From Petaurus breviceps papuanus (taxonomy: Eukaryota > Chordata > Mammalia > Diprotodontia > Petauridae): a DNA stretch of 64,000 nt. Positions 45,933 to 57,379 of this stretch are shown piece by piece. The stretch covers positions 58,592,780-58,656,779 of the forward strand of contig JAMXIF010000003.1 in NCBI GenBank assembly GCA_028583685.1. Reading direction: 5' to 3'. The position numbers were made by a program, and so were the translations under genes. Under the pieces are notes generated by a model, which was not told the origin of the DNA, did no database searches, and worked only from the letters and a program-made list of their open reading frames with translations. Position 1 is the first letter of the stretch. Every line of letters starts with the position of its first letter.

Positions 45933-47027
45933 TAGCAAGAATTCTCAGACTTTTTCCACTCATGACTCCTTTTTGTCTGAGAAATTTTTACATGACCCAG
46001 ATATATAAGCATATAAAACACATATACAAATCAAACACATGCAGGTAATAAATGACAAAGAAATATATTTTAAAACAATTTTTGGTATACATATAATTTT
46101 ACAATTTATTAAAGATGAAAGGAAATTTGTATAGTAATGAGATGTATATGCTTATTGATTTTTTTTAAAGCAATTGGGGTTAAGTAACTTGCTCAAGGTT
46201 ACATGGCCAGTCATTTCTGGGTGTGGTGCCGAGTATCTAAGCCCGGATTTGATCCAGGTCATCCCAACACTGGAGTCAGTGCTCTTACTCGCTGAGCCAC
46301 CTGGCCACCCCTAAGCAATCGGGGTTAAGTAATTTGCTCAAGATTACATGGCCAGGTGTTTCTGGGTGGGTGCTAAGTGTCTGAGTCCGGGATTCGATCT
46401 CCAGGTCATCCTGACACTGGAGCCGGTGATCTTACTTGTTGTATACTTATTGATTTTTACATAAAGAATTAAATCCTGGCAGAACATTTGATACTGCAGG
46501 ACACAGATCATCTTCAATGTTTTTCAGAGTTGATCAGTATTTTTATTTTAAAATCATCAATGCTGAGAAGGCCATTTCACATAAATATTTAGCACAAAAT
46601 GGCAGAAGTATGTTTGGGGTCATTTCAGAAGTTGTTGGAAATTATGTCTAATCCCAATTCATTTAACAATTTTGACTTTACAGGAAAAACATTGCAATTC
46701 ATAATATACAGTAGTCTTGAATCTGAGTTGACGTGTTTCTGGCAGCATTCATTGGCTTTGTGTGGTCTGATGGCATGCACAGTGCAAAGGGCAAATGTTG
46801 TGTATTCAGAACTAAGTCTGCAGTGAAGTTGCATGATTCAATATAGGCAAGTGCTGCCAGAAACACCTTGGATTCATTACACATTTGATTTTGAATTAAT
46901 TTTTGGTTATTGCCCTTTCAGAAACCTTTTAATATTGCCAATTTTTTTTGCAGCTCCCACATTGTTACATGACCCCCCTGGGGTTGTGACCCACAGTTCA
47001 AGAAGTACTGTACCATTTTTGCTGTCT
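45933..47027. mobile_element. hAT-like DNA transposon remnant
   Basis: The left end reads 'agcaagaattctcagacttt' followed by 'cactcatgactcctttttg'. The right end in reverse reads CAGTACTTCTTGAACTGTGG followed by 'gtcacaaccccagg'. Ends of the form CAGNNNTTCTNAAACT followed by 'catgacccc' belong to hAT (Charlie-type) elements. The inner part has no transposase motif, so it is probably non-autonomous. No 8-bp target duplication is clear. A SINE pair is inserted at 46155-46440. Confidence 0.6.
46142..46460 (-). mobile_element. Double (dimeric) SINE, head-to-tail
   Basis: Two consecutive copies of the same SINE read in reverse. The first is 46165-46313 ('gcaattggggttaagtaact' ... 'ctgagccacctggccacccc'). 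The second is 46314-46440 ('gcaatcggggttaagtaatt' ... 'gagccggtgatcttact'). Both have a longer middle ('tttctgggtg') than the common family. The outer sequences 'gcttattgatttttt' and 'acttattgatttttac' form one shared target duplication, which suggests insertion as a unit. The second copy lacks the end of the head. Confidence 0.85.
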
Positions 47028-48079
47028 TTTCAAGTTCAAATGCAGCAGTTTCATTGTAAGCACAAAATGTTAATTATCTAAATCTTTACAAATCATTACC
47101 ATTTTTCTTCTATTTGTCCTACTTCTTACAGTTTCAACTCTAAGTGTTCTTGATGTCATCTGATTTAATTGGTTATCTTAACAAGTTTTCTGTAGTTTTC
47201 CCCCTCTACTATTTCATGATATTAATTACATATTGAATCTTTCACCACCTTTCTTCCATAGAATTTGTAAAAGTTTTTTTTTTGTGTGTGAACTTGGATT
47301 GCCATTATCTACTCTCTGCTTCACAAAGAAATTAACAATTTTCTGACTAAATTTGTTTCATATATCTTTTGATCTTTTATTGTGATTGATTTTACAAATT
47401 AATTTTCCTGGAAAATGGTGGTAAACTCTGTTGAAGACTATCCTTTTATCCATTCCTCATTTTTGTTTTGTTTTGTTTTGCTTTACAGAGGAAGTCATTT
47501 TAGACTGGGCAAGTTAGAATTATTTCAATTGAATGCCATATCTTTGTATTTTGAATTATTTCTCTTAGGTATTAAGGGTATTATTTATTACAAGTTGATT
47601 ATGTAACTGTACCTACACAACATGTTTCATAGACATTAAAGTTTTAATTTCCTTTTTGTGAAGTTGTTCAGGGGTAAGGATATCAAGTACCTTCTAATTC
47701 ATTTTTTTGAGGGGTGAGTAAAGATTCTTAATGCATTCTTATAAAGCTTTCATTTAGTCTGTAAGTCTTTGGAATCACTAATTTTTTACTCCCAAGCAAT
47801 GTTTGAAGTATATTTTTCACCATTTTCCACTATGCCTACCTTTTCATTAATATCACCTAGTATTAGAGTTGGTGTCTTTTGGAAAGTCTTCCAGTTTTCT
47901 TCAGAAAATTCCTCTACTTTGTGTTCAATGTAATACCTGACGGCAATAAATTACAATTATCTTTTTTGGTCTCATTTTTTTAAACAGGTGCTTCTCATGA
48001 ACCTTTAATATGAAATGACCATCTGTCCTATATAATGACATTTCTTTTCTATATTTCTATTTTTTTTTACCATTATTGC
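47028..48079. other. Unassigned AT-rich sequence
   Basis: No gene, RNA or named repeat recognised. Part of it (47670-47960) has the T-rich look of an old reversed LINE, but no landmark is clear. Confidence 0.45.
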
Positions 48080-48430
48080 CCCTCATACATGCTATCTTCC
48101 AGGTACTCTGGCCTACTTGCAATTCCTTGTATACAACATTTTATCTCCATTTTCTGTGCCTTCATACAAAGATTTACAATGTCTACAATGCTCACCATTC
48201 TCTTCTCCACCTTTCAAGACCTCTACCTCCATTGAAGGCTCAAGTTCTATGTCCTACAGGAGACTTTTCCTCACCTCTCCTCATTGTCTGCCCACTTCAC
48301 TAAATTACTTTTTTGCATTATCATCATATGTGTTGTTGCTTATCTAAGTAGAATTTAAAATCTTTGATGTAAGAATCATTTACACTTTTCTTTTTGTATC
48401 CTGAGTGCCTGGTACACATAGTGGGATCTC
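48080..48430 (+). mobile_element. L2 LINE 3' end
   Basis: 'cttccaggtactctggccta', 'ctccattgaaggctcaagtt', 'gtcctacaggagacttttcc' and 'gtatcctgagtgcctggtac' are the ordered landmarks of the L2 3' region. The frames that cross it are fossils of this element. Confidence 0.85.
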
Positions 48431-48575
48431 AAATCAAGCTTCTAATTGCTGTCATGAGGAGCCATTGACTACTGATGGAATACAGTTGGATACACTAACT
48501 GATGCACATGCTGTGTGGGTCTTACCTAACTCTGCTCTGACTCCAATTTCCTCTTGCCTCTCCACCGGCTTTGAA

Positions 48576-48785
48576 CTCCTCTCATTTTCTTTTTTCTTTT
48601 CTTTTTTTGTCTTTTAATTATTTTATTTTTTTTTTTTTTGCTTTCTGGAGGGCAATTGTGGTTAAGTGACTTGCCCAAGGTCACATGGCTAGTTTTTTTG
48701 TTAAGTATCTGAGGCTGAATACTCCTGACTCCAGGGCCAGTGCTCTATTCATGGCACCTCCCAGCTGCCCCTCCTGTCATTTTCT
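48576..48785 (-). mobile_element. Marsupial tRNA-derived SINE with target duplication
   Basis: The SINE proper is 48591-48770. CTCCTCTCATTTTCT (48576-48590) and CTCCTGTCATTTTCT (48771-48785) form the target duplication with one mismatch. Internal landmarks 'aagtgacttgcccaaggtca' and 'ccagggccagtgctctattc' are present. A piece near the head is deleted. Confidence 0.92.
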
Positions 48786-49630
48786 ACTTGCCCCTCTTGG
48801 CTTCTTCCTGAAAGGTGTGTTTCTTAATTGTTAAAGTCTTACCTAAATGAAAAGGCCTCTGTAGAAAGAGGGCAGAGAGGAGGATGGAAGGATTCAGAGA
48901 AGTATTACATCTATAAAGGAAAATGCACTGGAGATTTTCTATTGGTTGTAAATACTTAACAATAAAGTACTGCCTTCTGAACTCAGAGATAAGAATCTGT
49001 GGTTTCTCATGCTTTGCTTTGCCTTCCATTTATTCCCATCAGTTAGTGTTTGCTTAATGGGGTAGGAAGCTAGTGATTTTCCACAGGAGGTTCAGTTATA
49101 GGTTTTAGCCTTACCTTATGAATCTCTGCCTATTTTAAACACTAGTAAACTTTCAAAATTATCTGGAAAGAGAGTCAGCAGGAACTTTGAAACACACTGT
49201 AGTCATTGAGTTTGCTATGTGTTTTAGTTTCTGACAAGTGAATGGGGCAGTACCCAGCTAGAATTGGGCATTTAGATGACTCTCTCAGTGAAATAGAGCT
49301 TTTGATCTATTTTTTTTTCAACTCAAGTTAAGGAGAGAATTCTGGATTGGAGAGTCTGGGAATATTTCTTTAAGAGATAATAAGATTGAATTTAATATGA
49401 AAATTGGACTTGACTCAAAGAACTGAACTTGTTTTTAATTTTATCTTGTATCTAATTTTATTTTTAATGTGTTCATGACCCTTTAATTTACAAATATAGC
49501 CTTATTCCATTCCATAACATGTGAACCAACCCTCATAAGAAAAATTTTAAAAGTAATAGAGAAAAATCCATTCAGAAAAACTGACATATTGACCATACCC
49601 AACAATATACGCAAATTCCTATATTCCTAT
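48786..49630. other. Unassigned sequence
   Basis: No gene, RNA or named repeat recognised. Confidence 0.5.
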
Positions 49631-49970
49631 TCCCTTTCAAAGTTCAGTTAAAAATCCAGCTTTCTAACATGAGACCTTTCCTGTTCCACCCCAGCTGCTA
49701 GTCTCCAGCCCATTAACTTTTATTTATATTTTTAGGTTTTTTAATATATGTCAGTGAAATAATTTGTACATTCATGCCATAATGAGATGTTAGATTACTG
49801 GGAATAGAGTAAAATAACACAGAAAATCAAGGGAGAAATATTGTCTTTCCTTATGGAATGTAAGCATTTGGAGAGTAGGAAGTATTTCAGTTTTGTATTT
49901 GTAGCCCTAGCACCTACAACAGTGCCTGCTATATTGTAAGTGTTTAATAAAATGCTTATTGGTTAATTGA
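49631..49970 (+). mobile_element. L2 LINE 3' end
   Basis: 'gttcagttaaaaatccagct', 'gagacctttcctgttccacc', 'gaatgtaagcatttggagag' and 'tagccctagcacctacaaca' followed by 'gtgtttaataaaatgcttat' follow the L2 order to its 3' end. Confidence 0.85.
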
Positions 49971-50029
49971 TACCACATCCATACTCCCCTACTACTATGA
50001 AAGGAAGGAAATATATTTTTTTCCAACTC

Positions 50030-50160
50030 CAGAGCTAGAAGACTTTAAAGCCATTTAGTCCAGTCGTCTTATTTTAAAGCTAAAGAAATGAAGCCAAAGG
50101 AGGTTAAGTGACCTGCCCAGGGTTCATACAGCTAGCAAGTACCTGTGGCAGGATTTGAAT
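50030..50160 (-). mobile_element. MIR-type SINE, minus strand
   Basis: 'taaagaaatgaagccaaagg', 'gttaagtgacctgcccaggg' and 'ggcaggatttgaatc' are MIR antisense landmarks. Confidence 0.75.
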
Positions 50161-50290
50161 CAATTAATCAGCATTTATTAAGTACCAGTTACTATGTTCC
50201 AGGCACTGTGCTGGGTACTAGAGATACAGATTCAATAAATGATCTAATCGCTACTGAAAGGGGGCTTACATTCTAAGAAATAATAGTTAG
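50161..50290 (-). mobile_element. L2-type 3' end, minus strand
   Basis: 'cagcatttattaagtaccag', 'ccaggcactgtgctgggtac' and 'gggggcttacattctaagaa' are the L2 3' end read in reverse. Confidence 0.65.
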
Positions 50291-50375
50291 ACAGATAAAT
50301 ATGATAGAATACATATGATTGTGGGTAGACATGATATATAGATGTAATAGATAACATAGATTAGCTAGCTAGTTG

Positions 50376-50406
50376 GATGGATGGATAGATGAATAGACAG
50401 ACAGAT

Positions 50407-50466
<60 letters not shown>

Positions 50467-50476
50467 NNNNNNNNNN

Positions 50477-50523
<47 letters not shown>

Positions 50524-50531
50524 CAGACAGA
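50376..50531. repeat. (GATA)n microsatellite with a 10-base assembly gap
   Basis: GATA/TAGA repeats run on both sides of ten N bases at 50467-50476, with GACA variants at the two edges. The gap length is probably a placeholder, so the true array length is unknown. The Ser/Ile/Tyr/Leu-rich frames on the minus strand are artefacts of the repeat. Confidence 0.98.
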
Positions 50532-50814
50532 TGTGCAAAAAAGAAGAATTCTCGGAACAAAGATTTAGATAAGACCCTCTGCATATCAACAGGATGAGTT
50601 CCATCTCACCAAGGACAAATCGTTTGCCAAATTTGAGGAAACCATCAAGATAATCTCTCAGTCATTTTATGCATAAGCTCAGGGAGACTTCCCAGTACAA
50701 CAGAATCGTGTGCTACCAAAACTTCAAAGTAGGTATGTACGTGGTTATAAAAATGCGTACTAGGGATATTAGAATTAGAACAAATGACAACAATAATAAA
50801 AATAATAACAGTTA

Positions 50815-51060
50815 CTATGTAGAAAGTACTTACTATGTACCAGGTACTGTGCTAAGCCCTTTATAGATATTATCTCATTTGATTCTCACAACAACCCTGG
50901 GAGGGAGGTGTTACCATTATCATCCTTATTTTACAGAGGTTAAGTAACCTGCCAGAGGTCACATAGCTAATGAGTGTTTGAGACCACATTTGACCTCAGA
51001 TCTTCCTCAGTCCTGACCCAGTGTTCTATGCAGTTCACCACCTTATCTACTTCTCATGTC
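50815..51060 (-). mobile_element. MIR-type SINE, minus strand
   Basis: 'ttgattctcacaacaaccct', 'taagtaacctgccagaggtc' and 'gacctcagatcttcctcagt' follow MIR antisense order. Nearly full length. Confidence 0.85.
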
Positions 51061-51845
51061 TCATGACAACAGAAGAAAAACATCCTAGATGGTTGTTTGA
51101 CTAACAATTGAAGATGAACAAGGGTCAAAATAACATTTACTAACATCATGATGAATTGAACATAGAAGACTGGGCTTTAATGACCATGAAGTCTTGTGTT
51201 ACTGAGAGATTAGGATTTTAATTATGCCATAATCATGGCTTCAATAGTTGTTGGCTAGCCTTATGTAAGCCCTTCAGATTTCCCTCAGAACCCCTTTTGT
51301 TGCCAAAGTAGTCTCCTAATATTTGCCCATTTGGTTAATCAGATTTAGGCAAACACTAGCCTGGAAATAAATATTGCAAGGGAACATACATGCTGAATCT
51401 AGAGATGCTTTGTGATGACTAGAAGGGGTCCCCTGAATATTTGCACTGCCATCAATGGACACTTTGGGAGATGGTATTACTGATTGAGCCTTAGTAGATC
51501 CTGCATGTCAGTGGACCTCATTCCAATTACTCTGGCAGGATGTGTACTCCTTTACCAGCTGAATTCTCAAAACAACGCAAATCTCACACCCAACAACATT
51601 AATGTGGTGAGAATGTAGGGTACCTTACAGCACAAGTGCTCTCTGTGGTTTGGTAGTTAAGACATGCTTATGGAAAATTAATGCACATTTATTCTCAAAC
51701 CAAGTTTTTTGTCATTACATTATAGCTACTAACAAAAATTCCTGAGGCAGCTAAATCTAATACAACACTAAAGAATAAAACCAATAAAAACTACTTAAAC
51801 AGTGGTAGTCATTTTCTATAATCTATTTAGAAAGGGAGGGAAAAA
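51061..51845. other. Unassigned sequence
   Basis: No gene, RNA or named repeat recognised. Confidence 0.5.
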
Positions 51846-52100
51846 TTATTAGATTCCTACTATGTGACAGGCACAGTGCTAAGAGTTTTACAAATATCTC
51901 AATTTATCCTCACAATGACCCTAGGAGGTAGGTAATATTTTACACTTTTTCCCCCATTTTACAGTTGAGGAAATTGAGACAGGGCTTAAGAGAATTGCCC
52001 AGGTTACCCAGCTGGTAGATATTGAAGGTCAAATTTGAACTCAGGTCTTCCTGACTCCAGACCCAGTATTCTAATCACAGTATCACCAAGCTGCCTTTCA
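51846..52100 (-). mobile_element. MIR-type SINE, minus strand
   Basis: 'tactatgtgacaggcacagt', 'cattttacagttgaggaaat', 'aattgcccaggttacccagc' and 'gaactcaggtcttcctgact' lie in MIR antisense order. Nearly full length. Confidence 0.85.
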
Positions 52101-52949
52101 TTTAGAGAGGAAATGTTAAAACTTGCTTCTAAAGTTAGGATAAAAAAGATCCAAAAATATGATTATTGGGCACTAGGGGAAGAAATATTTCTTGATCATA
52201 TGAAACATTTTGAAATGTTTTTCAATATTTGATCAGCACTTGACTGGTACTAGAGAAAACAGTACTCAGGAAATTATTCTGGCTATGCATTAAAACTTTC
52301 TTTGCCACACGACTTCTGAAGTAAAAGCTAATTCCTGAAATCCAGAACCACACGTTGTGTTTCACATTATTAATGGCAGAAAGTCACCTGCAGAACTGAA
52401 GTGGTTGATTTGGAGTGTGGTTAAGAATGTATGCTGAACCAGTGATAAGGAATATTGATTTAATTTATTTTCTCTCAGGACAACTATTTAACTTCAAGAA
52501 GAAGAAAGAAAAGTCAAATATATTTAGGGGATGGTTAGACATACTTGATTTTAATTTCCAAGGCCCTTTCTCTGCTTTCCTTCCTATATCCTGCAGAGTT
52601 CTACCTTTCTCCATGAAAACTCTACAATGACACCTCATTACAGCATAAGGAAGATTCTGGATGGATGCTAGAGGACAATGCAATAGAAAGCAGATCCTAC
52701 CTGTCAAGTCCTACCACTTTAGAAAGGCTCTAAAACTTAGGCTCAGATATGGATAGTATATTTGTATGACTGGCTTGATTACATCACCACAATATTGGCT
52801 AGCAGATTTTAACATCCACTCTGCATGGGTGGTTGAGATCAGCATCAGTGAAGTGAATAAATGAAATCACAGTTCCTGAAGGTACTAATATAGTCAATAA
52901 TAGCAGGTCACATGCCGATGAGTAACATAACAGAAGTTTAATTCCTTTG
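52101..52949. other. Unassigned sequence
   Basis: No gene, RNA or named repeat recognised. The two opposing short frames at 52415-52707 have no supporting motif. Confidence 0.5.
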
Positions 52950-53260
52950 CACATTCAATCTCACTCATGCTTGAATACACTCCTTCCTCCACCACTTTGA
53001 ATTCTTTTTTTCTTTCAAAGCTCAGCTAAAGTGTTATCTTCTACATAATACCTTTCCAACATCTCCTTCCCAATTTACTATTGCTTTCCTTCCTAAATTA
53101 CCATTTATTTATTTTTATATAATTCAGATATAAACCCACTTGTGTACATATCTCCTCTCTCAACAGAAATGCAAGCTTCTTGAGGACAGGGATGGTCTCA
53201 TTTTTATATTTTACCTCCAGCACTTAATAGACAGCCTAGTACCTAATTTAGTCAATATTT
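52950..53260 (+). mobile_element. L2 LINE 3' end
   Basis: 'tttcaaagctcagctaaagt', 'ataatacctttccaacatct', 'caagcttcttgaggacaggg' and 'acctccagcacttaatagac' follow the L2 3' end. Confidence 0.85.
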
Positions 53261-53284
53261 TTCATTGACTCTACTCCATTTGTT

Positions 53285-53400
53285 GCGGCTGTCTCTGACT
53301 CTCTCTGATTCCATCTGTCTCCCTGTATGTTTGTCTGTCTTTGTGTCTGTCTCTTTCCCTCTCTCTCCCTTCATCTCATTTTTCCTCTCTCCTTCCTTCA
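53285..53400. repeat. TCTG/TCTC pyrimidine-rich low-complexity tract
   Basis: CTGTCT, GTCTGTCT and CTCTCTCCC units. It explains the long opposing frames that cross it. Confidence 0.75.
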
Positions 53401-54224
53401 TTAAAAAGCTGCAAAGTTCTGAGTACAGCTGCATAGCTAAGTTAGAGCAGAATAAAATATTACTTAAGCTGTTCTTCCTGGCCACCCAAGGAGAAAAGTA
53501 GGAGTTCCCCAAGGGCTACATTTTGCTTCTGTAGTAAAATACATCCCGAGGTAGTCATCCCACAAGTACTTAAGTGAGGCAATTCCAAAGTCAAAGATAA
53601 TGAGGAAATTTATTATCTCTGAACTAGCTAGCACTTTAGGGAGTCTGTTTCTTCAGTTGATGAATGGAATGCTTCTGCTAATTTTAAAAAGAAGAGCTTT
53701 CCCATGAATTTGTAGAACACTGGTAAGCACAAGGAGGAGAGATTAGTATAGCCCAAAAGATCAGATGTATTATTGTTTCTCCATATTCTATCATACTTCA
53801 AAATAGTCTCCTATGAGAAGAATTCACCTCATTGTACAAACAGAAACAGAAAAAAGAACAACAAAAAAACTCCTAGTGACAATACCACTAATATTTCAGA
53901 ACCAGATCTGGAGTTTCTATTAAAAGACAATATTTTGGGTTTTTTTTCCTTTTCACATATTTAAAATTCAAGTTAAATGCAATCAACCCAACAATGATTT
54001 ATCCTGATAATTTTGATGAAGTAAAAGTGACATTGTTGATTGCACTAAGATAGAAATGGCTTAAAGACTGGTAGTAAACTTATAGCTCCTTGTCTGAGAT
54101 AATATAACTGAATCCTTTACCAGACTGGGCTTGCATGATAGATCCTTTTTTCATTTCCCCATATATTTTGATAACAAAATGTTTTTGAATGAGGCACATA
54201 GCAGCCACGATAGGAATTGAGCTC
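53401..54224. other. Unassigned sequence
   Basis: No gene, RNA or named repeat recognised. Confidence 0.5.
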
Positions 54225-54350
54225 TAAAGCTGAAAAGAACCTGAAAGAGGATCTAGTCCAAACTCCTCACTATATGGATGAGGAAACAGTGTCAGAGAAT
54301 AGGTCATTTGACCAGGATTAAATAGCAAATAGAGGAGCCAATACTGAATT
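54225..54350 (-). mobile_element. MIR-like fragment, minus strand
   Basis: 'gatctagtccaaactcctca' and 'tatggatgaggaaacagtgt' match the common MIR-type segment. Diverged. Confidence 0.6.
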
Positions 54351-54464
54351 CAGGTGTGCTACCTCCAAGTTCAGAAGGGGACATGACCTTTTCATTGTAT
54401 CTTTGCTTTGAAAAATCACTTACTATCAAATACCTTTTTGATAGATCCATCTATTGTCTTATTT

Positions 54465-54562
54465 GACATCAGAATTGTAATGCATATCCAAGAAAATTGT
54501 GTTTATCACAGATAAATAAGAATTCAAGATATCTCCTCTCAGTTAAAAAATACAACAAATTA
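54465..54562. repeat. 98-bp direct repeat, left copy
   Basis: Begins GACATCAGAATTGTAATGCA and ends AATACAACAAATTA. By eye it is identical over all 98 bases to 57628-57725. It lies immediately outside the retroviral sequence on its pol side. The outer flanks differ (TTATTT on the left here, AGATTT on the right of the other copy), so the repeat is bounded exactly by the insertion. Confidence 0.97.
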
Positions 54563-55690
54563 GGGTTAGGAAAATCCTGAATCTTTTGTCGGGCTTGAGG
54601 AAGAATCTCCCTTAGCCCCTTGTTCCATTGTATACCCAAAAACTTCACATTCTGAGCTGGTCCTTGAACCTTTGCAGGGTTAATTTCCCACCCTTTACTT
54701 TTCATATGCTCAATTAGAAGGGTCAAACTCCTTTCCACTACTTTCGCATCTTTTCCCTGTATCATGATATCATCAATGTAGTGGGTAAGCTGTACACCAG
54801 GTAGCTTTAATTCATCCAACTGTTCAGCCACAATCCTGTGACAAATAGTGGGGCTATGTATGTACCCTTGTGGCAAGCGAGTGAAAGTATATTGTCTACC
54901 CTGCCAAGTGAAAGCGAAGTGGTCCCATTGTTTAGAGTCTATTGGGATGGTGAAGAAGACATTTGCCAAGTCAATAACTGAATACCAAGTCCCATCATAT
55001 TTCTGGATCCTTTCTATTAAGGTGATGGTATCTGGAACAGCAGCATACAAAGAAGGAGTCACCTTATTCAACTGTCTATAATCCACAGTCATTCTCCACG
55101 TCCCATCTGATTTTCTTACTGGCCAGACAGGATTATTCCATCTGGTGGTTGTAGGGACTAACACTCCCGCTTCAACATATTCCTTTATAGTAGTGGCAAT
55201 TTCATCTTGCCCACCTGGCACACGATACTGTTTTAAAGTAATTACTTCAGAAGGTTCAGGTAAAGTGATTGGGTCCATTTTTAGTTTTCCTACTAAAACT
55301 GTATTAATTCCTATCTTTCTCACAGCAAATTGGTATCTTCCTTCAGGTAAATTCAGAGTCATGCCTCTCAATACATCTATTCCAATGATGTATTCAGGAA
55401 TGGGTAAAACAACCACAGCATATTCCTTCTTAGGTAACTGCCCAATTTTCATTGTTATTTTAACCTGTCTGGCTGATATGTTAGTGTCTCCTAGACCTGT
55501 GATGGTAATAGGAGTTCCATGTTTAAACTTATCAGGGTTTCCATAGATAAGTGTGGCCTTAGCCCCAGTATCAATCAGTGCCCTAGTCACAGTAGTCGAT
55601 CCATTCTTCCAATATATTGTTAAACCAATATGGGGTCTGCAATCTCTTCTGCATATTTCTTTTATCTGGGCTGGGGCTTGGCCTATCTCC
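54563..55690 (-). pseudogene. pol: Retroviral protease and reverse transcriptase part (ERV fossil)
   Basis: The translated part starts with an aspartic protease signature LIDTGA and, further on, the GIDVLRG segment common near the protease C-terminus. After a linker come reverse transcriptase blocks: WRMTVDYRQLNKVTP, YSVIDLANVFFTIPI (motif A), FTRLPQGYIHSPTICH (motif B) and YIDDIMIQG (motif C, YIDD codons at 54769-54780), then KFLGIQW. The domain stops at the element edge before thumb, RNase H and integrase, so it is a truncated fossil. Motif B wording (SPTICH) is closest, from memory, to ERV-L and related spuma-like elements. Confidence 0.9.
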
Positions 55691-56898
55691 TATTCCCCCT
55701 GAAGGTGGGGCAAACTTGGATACAAAGATTCAGATTCAGAAATACCTGCTGGGGTGGTTCCTGCTTCCCTGTTCATTCTAATGCTAAGTACCTTTTCTTG
55801 GTACAGCTTATGCAGCTCTTCAGTTGGAATACCATCTATTCTTCTAAAGTCCACCCCAGCTCTTAATAGAGCAGTAAACAGTTCCCTTCTTGTGGGTCTA
55901 TTTTGTCTCTGAATCCTCTGGCTGTTTACTCTTCTCTCTCGAGGCAATTTGTCTTTTTCCCATTCCCCTAAATGGCTTAATTGTGAAATCTTATCCAGCA
56001 CCTCTGAAAGAGGGTGCCCTATTTCTCCAATTAATAGAGTCAGAATTAAGTGCTTATATGCAGGAGGAGCCGTCTTCACTATGATATTTCTATGAGGAAC
56101 TCCTAGGGGGGTATCATAATATGCATTTGCATCTCCAATCAGGATAGCAGTTTTCATTACCTCCTCCTTTAGTTTTCTCATACAGTCTCTAAGTGAGTAC
56201 CAGGGTCTGTCTCCCCTAGGCCACATAGATTCAGTTGGATATTGCTTTTTGCAACCTTCTGCAGCTAAAGCTAGAAGATTCGTTTTGTTATTTCCTCCTT
56301 CCATATGGTGATCCCTAAAAGCCTGGTGTACAAAAGGATTCTGACTGATACTTATGAATTTTAAACAGTCCTCATTGTCCAGTGTTATTCCTCCTGCGCC
56401 TTCATCAGTGATTCTTACTATCCATGACACTAAAGACTCCCCCATTCTTTGGGTAAATCTACTCAATATATCAGTGATCTCCTGTTGAGTGAAATCCTCA
56501 ATTATCTCCCTGGACTCTGTTTTGCCTCGGTGGTTCTCCTGCCTTCTTCTTCGTATGGGGAGAGCTTCTACATTAGGAGACTCCTCATCTAACCTTGTTC
56601 CATTCTCCTCACACACATTCTCCTGGAAGCTGTCAGGGCAACTCTGCCCAGCCTGTACAGAAGCTGCATGCACATTCCTTCGGCTAGTTTTTTGCTTCCT
56701 TTTAGCTACATGAACAGTAGCTTGCTCCTGGACCACATGGGTCCCTCCAGTTTGCTCTTCTGAGTACTGTGACACAGAAAAATGCTCAGGCAAACCAGCT
56801 GAATCCCTAGCCATCCTAGCTCTTTCCTTCAGCAACTTATCCCTAGTTTTACACATAAGGCGATAACTTGTTAGCAGCACCCAGCCTCTCCTGCACAC
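55690..56898 (-). pseudogene. gag: Retroviral gag-like part (ERV fossil)
   Basis: About 400 codons lie directly upstream of the protease, the gag position. The product is charged and basic in its N-terminal third (e.g. KRKQKTSRR), followed by a helical middle (WYSLRDCMRKLKEEVMKTAI, LILTLLIGEIGHPLSEVLDK) that could be capsid. Near residues 315-340 there is an Arg-rich stretch (RERRVNSQRIQRQNRPTRRE). I see no CCHC zinc knuckle and no clear major homology region. An Arg-rich tail in place of zinc knuckles would recall spumavirus Gag, but this is only a resemblance. Position is the main basis for the gag call. Confidence 0.65.
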
Positions 56899-57367
56899 TC
56901 CTGCACACTCCTGCCAGTTCTTTGCCTGGTTCTATGGGTATTGCTTTCAAACATCTTTCCAAATCTCCAGGTTCTCCCTCTTTTAGCCTTGGTTCCCAGT
57001 TTTCACAGGGCCCTGTGCTTTTAGCCCATTCTCTGGCTAGAGAGGAATAAGGCAAATCCTCCCATCCTGGAATAGCCATTTCCCCCTCTAAAGCCCCACT
57101 GTTTCCAAATAGAGGCCTGACATTTTGTGATCCCATCCTGGTCGCCAAATGTATCAGCAATGCCATATTCACAATGCCTATAGAGATTACAAATATGCTT
57201 ATATAATTATCCATCACAAAATACCTCAGGTTTGCCATTTGGGGAAATAAACTAGAAAATTTATTAAGATACCAAAAGACTGAATCCCAAAACCAGAAAG
57301 TGAAAGCCATAAGAGTAGTTATGATATTGGCACAGGTAGATAAAGTAGAAAGCACCCACATTCTCAA
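56849..57367 (-). pseudogene. Leader region of the ERV with two hydrophobic segments
   Basis: The translated leader begins MRMWVLSTLSTCANIITTLM and has hydrophobic stretches near residues 5-30 and 55-75 (FVISIGIVNMALLIHLA), long enough to be membrane segments. These are followed by MGSQNVRPLFGNSG, whose Met-Gly start could be a myristoylation-type Gag start, and by a polar Glu/Pro-rich stretch (residues 90-150). This could be a membrane-anchored Gag leader or an unrelated captured sequence. I do not recognise it. Part of the same broken fossil. Confidence 0.5.
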
Positions 57368-57379
57368 GCCTTTAAAACA

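Noticed and set aside
50365-50604. Frames encoding long SIYL or YLSI repeats
   Set aside because: Direct translation of the GATA microsatellite across an assembly gap.
55145-55546. A plus-strand frame of 133 residues opposite the protease region
   Set aside because: Shadow of the retroviral protease/reverse transcriptase reading frame on the other strand.
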